Below the pieces are notes generated by a model. The model was given only the letters and a program-made list of their open reading frames with translations, was not told where the DNA came from and ran no database searches. Below, in pieces: positions 63,188 through 64,000 of a stretch of DNA of 64,000 nt. Within the stretch, counting starts at the first letter, position 1. Each line of letters starts with the position of its first letter. The stretch is from NCBI RefSeq assembly GCF_002157225.2, contig NZ_CP020038.1:5486501-5550500 (forward strand), given 5' to 3'. Source of the stretch: Agarilytica rhodophyticola (lineage in GTDB: Bacteria > Pseudomonadota > Gammaproteobacteria > Pseudomonadales > Cellvibrionaceae). Both the position numbers and the translations under genes were made by a program.

Positions 63188-63215
63188 AGTTAGGGTCTGT
63201 TAACAGACCCTAACT
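63188..63215. repeat. 28-bp perfect palindrome containing the dispersed motif
   Basis: The sequence AGTTAGGGTCTGTT and its reverse complement abut to form a perfect 28-bp palindrome around GTTAAC. The left half carries the dispersed motif also seen at 4158 and 25927. As RNA it would form a strong 12- to 13-bp hairpin, so it may terminate the upstream gene. Confidence 0.6.
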
Positions 63216-63245
63216 AATAACATTTCTATAAAAGTTTATTCTTTT

Positions 63246-63259
63246 TTGACATATATCAA
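63246..63259 (+). promoter_or_regulatory. FNR/Anr box 1 upstream of hemN
   Basis: TTGACATATATCAA matches the FNR/Anr consensus TTGAT-N4-ATCAA with one mismatch. It lies 175 bases before the hemN start. Confidence 0.75.
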
Positions 63260-63340
63260 GTAAGCAAATACTAGATAACATCCGAGATTTTACTTTCTGT
63301 ATTATCCACATGAGCTTGTGTAAACAAAACCTCCTCTAAT

Positions 63341-63354
63341 ATGACTTAAATCAA
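63341..63354 (+). promoter_or_regulatory. FNR/Anr box 2 upstream of hemN
   Basis: ATGACTTAAATCAA has one perfect half-site (ATCAA) and one diverged half. It is 80 bases before the start codon. hemN genes in pseudomonads are activated by Anr through such tandem sites, matching its role under low oxygen. Confidence 0.7.
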
Positions 63355-63434
63355 CACCTCCAGTAACAGATAGCGCAGACTATTGGATCAAATACATATA
63401 TATTTTCTAGATTTAAAATATTCAGGTGTTAAGA

Positions 63435-64000
63435 GTGAGCAATAAAATATATCCACAAGGTTTGATAAGTCAGGACGTTATGAAGAAATATGACGTATCC
63501 GGGCCTCGCTATACATCTTATCCAACAGCACTGCAATTTAGTTCCTCATTTAAGGCTAATAACTACCGTCAAATTGTAACGCAGAGTAATTACACAGATT
63601 CAACTAAACCCTTATCGTTATATATTCATATACCGTTTTGTGAATCGTTATGTTATTACTGCGGCTGTCATAAAGTCATAACTAAAAATAAGAAAAGATC
63701 TGAAATATATCTACATGCGTTACAAAAAGAAATAGCGCTACAAGGAAAACTATTTAATAAAAATAGAGAAGTAAGGCAAGTACATTTAGGAGGCGGCACA
63801 CCAACATTTTTGACCGCGCACCAAATTCGTTCACTGATAGAGTGTATAAAGGATAATTTTGTATTAGCACCACTATCACAATGTGAGATCGGTATTGAGA
63901 TTGATCCGAGAACAACCAATAGTGCTGATATATCCTCTCTGGCTGAGATAGGTTTTAATAGAATGAGCTTTGGTATACAAGATTTCGATGAACAGGTTCA
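63435..64000 (+). CDS. hemN: Oxygen-independent coproporphyrinogen III oxidase HemN (3' end outside the window)
   Basis: The frame starts at a GTG (63435) and runs off the window's right edge after ~188 residues. It has MKKYDVSGPRYTSYPTAL and SLYIHIPFCESLCYYCGCHKVITK, the HemN-specific cluster motif C-x3-C-x2-C-x-C with CYYCGC, then VHLGGGTPTFL and FNRMSFGIQDFDEQV. HemN oxidatively decarboxylates coproporphyrinogen III with two SAM molecules in anaerobic heme synthesis. GTG was chosen because E. coli HemN has a similar-length extension before the KY-x2-SGPRY segment; the ATG at 63480 is an alternative. Two FNR/Anr boxes precede it. Confidence 0.95.
   Translation, partial: MSNKIYPQGLISQDVMKKYDVSGPRYTSYPTALQFSSSFKANNYRQIVTQSNYTDSTKPLSLYIHIPFCESLCYYCGCHKVITKNKKRSEIYLHALQKEIALQGKLFNKNREVRQVHLGGGTPTFLTAHQIRSLIECIKDNFVLAPLSQCEIGIEIDPRTTNSADISSLAEIGFNRMSFGIQDFDEQV

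Larger units (their letters stand above)
63048..63434. other. Intergenic region with palindrome and FNR boxes
   Basis: No gene in 387 bases. It holds the 28-bp palindrome (63188-63215) and two FNR/Anr-type boxes before hemN, each listed separately. Confidence 0.7.

Noticed and set aside
1-64000. CRISPR arrays, tRNA or rRNA genes, intact insertion sequences
   Set aside because: Looked for regularly spaced repeats, cloverleaf-like stretches and transposase motifs; none were convincing.

Overview
The window is a chromosomal segment of a low-GC gammaproteobacterium. I base this on the large TonB-dependent receptors, a FecI/FecR-type regulator pair, a SoxR with its operator, a hemN with paired FNR/Anr boxes, SapC/DUF6445-type neighbours, and the general protein style. 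A marine Cellvibrionales- or Alteromonadales-like bacterium fits best, but no rRNA or marker gene is present to fix the taxonomy. I saw no tRNA, rRNA, CRISPR array or intact insertion sequence.

Layout. 0-12 kb: the 3' end of a TonB receptor, a fatty acid desaturase with a divergent GlxA-type regulator, an ankyrin protein, soxR with a divergent SoxR-controlled MFS pump, a secreted collagen-repeat protein, a FrnE-like DsbA protein, a two-gene operon of unknown function, and an orphan acylating acetaldehyde dehydrogenase. 12-23.5 kb: a very AT-rich island with a DegV protein and a compact peptide-modification operon (15.7-23.3 kb). 23.5-31.4 kb, minus strand: ECF sigma, FecR, a STN-containing TonB receptor, SapC, DUF6445 and GST. 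32-38 kb: small genes (tautomerase, TerF-type vWA protein, lipoprotein, CPBP protease), then an AraC-family regulator whose likely operators precede a serine hydrolase gene. 38-47.6 kb: a biosynthetic cluster. 48-58.7 kb: M28 peptidase, beta-lactamase-like hydrolase, LytS/LytR-type two-component system, IPP isomerase, an interrupted zinc-finger-like gene, and a long PLP enzyme with an Lrp-type regulator. 58.7-64 kb: a damaged BrnT-type toxin-antitoxin locus, DnaQ-like exonuclease with a CBS/DUF294 protein, a free-standing CNF1-like deamidase, and the start of hemN.

Two systems stand out. First, the 15.7-23.3 kb operon encodes two paralogous SelO-family (protein AMPylase fold) enzymes, a HlyC-type acyltransferase with its catalytic His/Asp, a small HlyD-like membrane protein, a C39 peptidase ABC exporter, and two tiny precursor peptides with double-glycine-type leaders and an identical four-cysteine spacing. 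The gene pairing recalls MchC/MchD (MceJ/MceI) of siderophore microcins, but no glycosyltransferase is present and the core peptides look different. It is a good candidate for an undescribed ribosomal peptide family.

Second, the 38-47.6 kb cluster joins a CysQ-CysC fusion (PAPS supply and PAP removal) to a UbiC-like lyase, an acyl/aryl ligase, an acyl carrier protein, a HemW-like radical SAM enzyme, two sulfotransferases, an SDR, a GrpB protein and an MFS exporter. This suggests a sulfated, 4-hydroxybenzoate-derived metabolite. A third item of note is the 209-residue protein at 62.4 kb, whose Cys98/His113 pair has the same 15-residue spacing as the CNF1 catalytic dyad.
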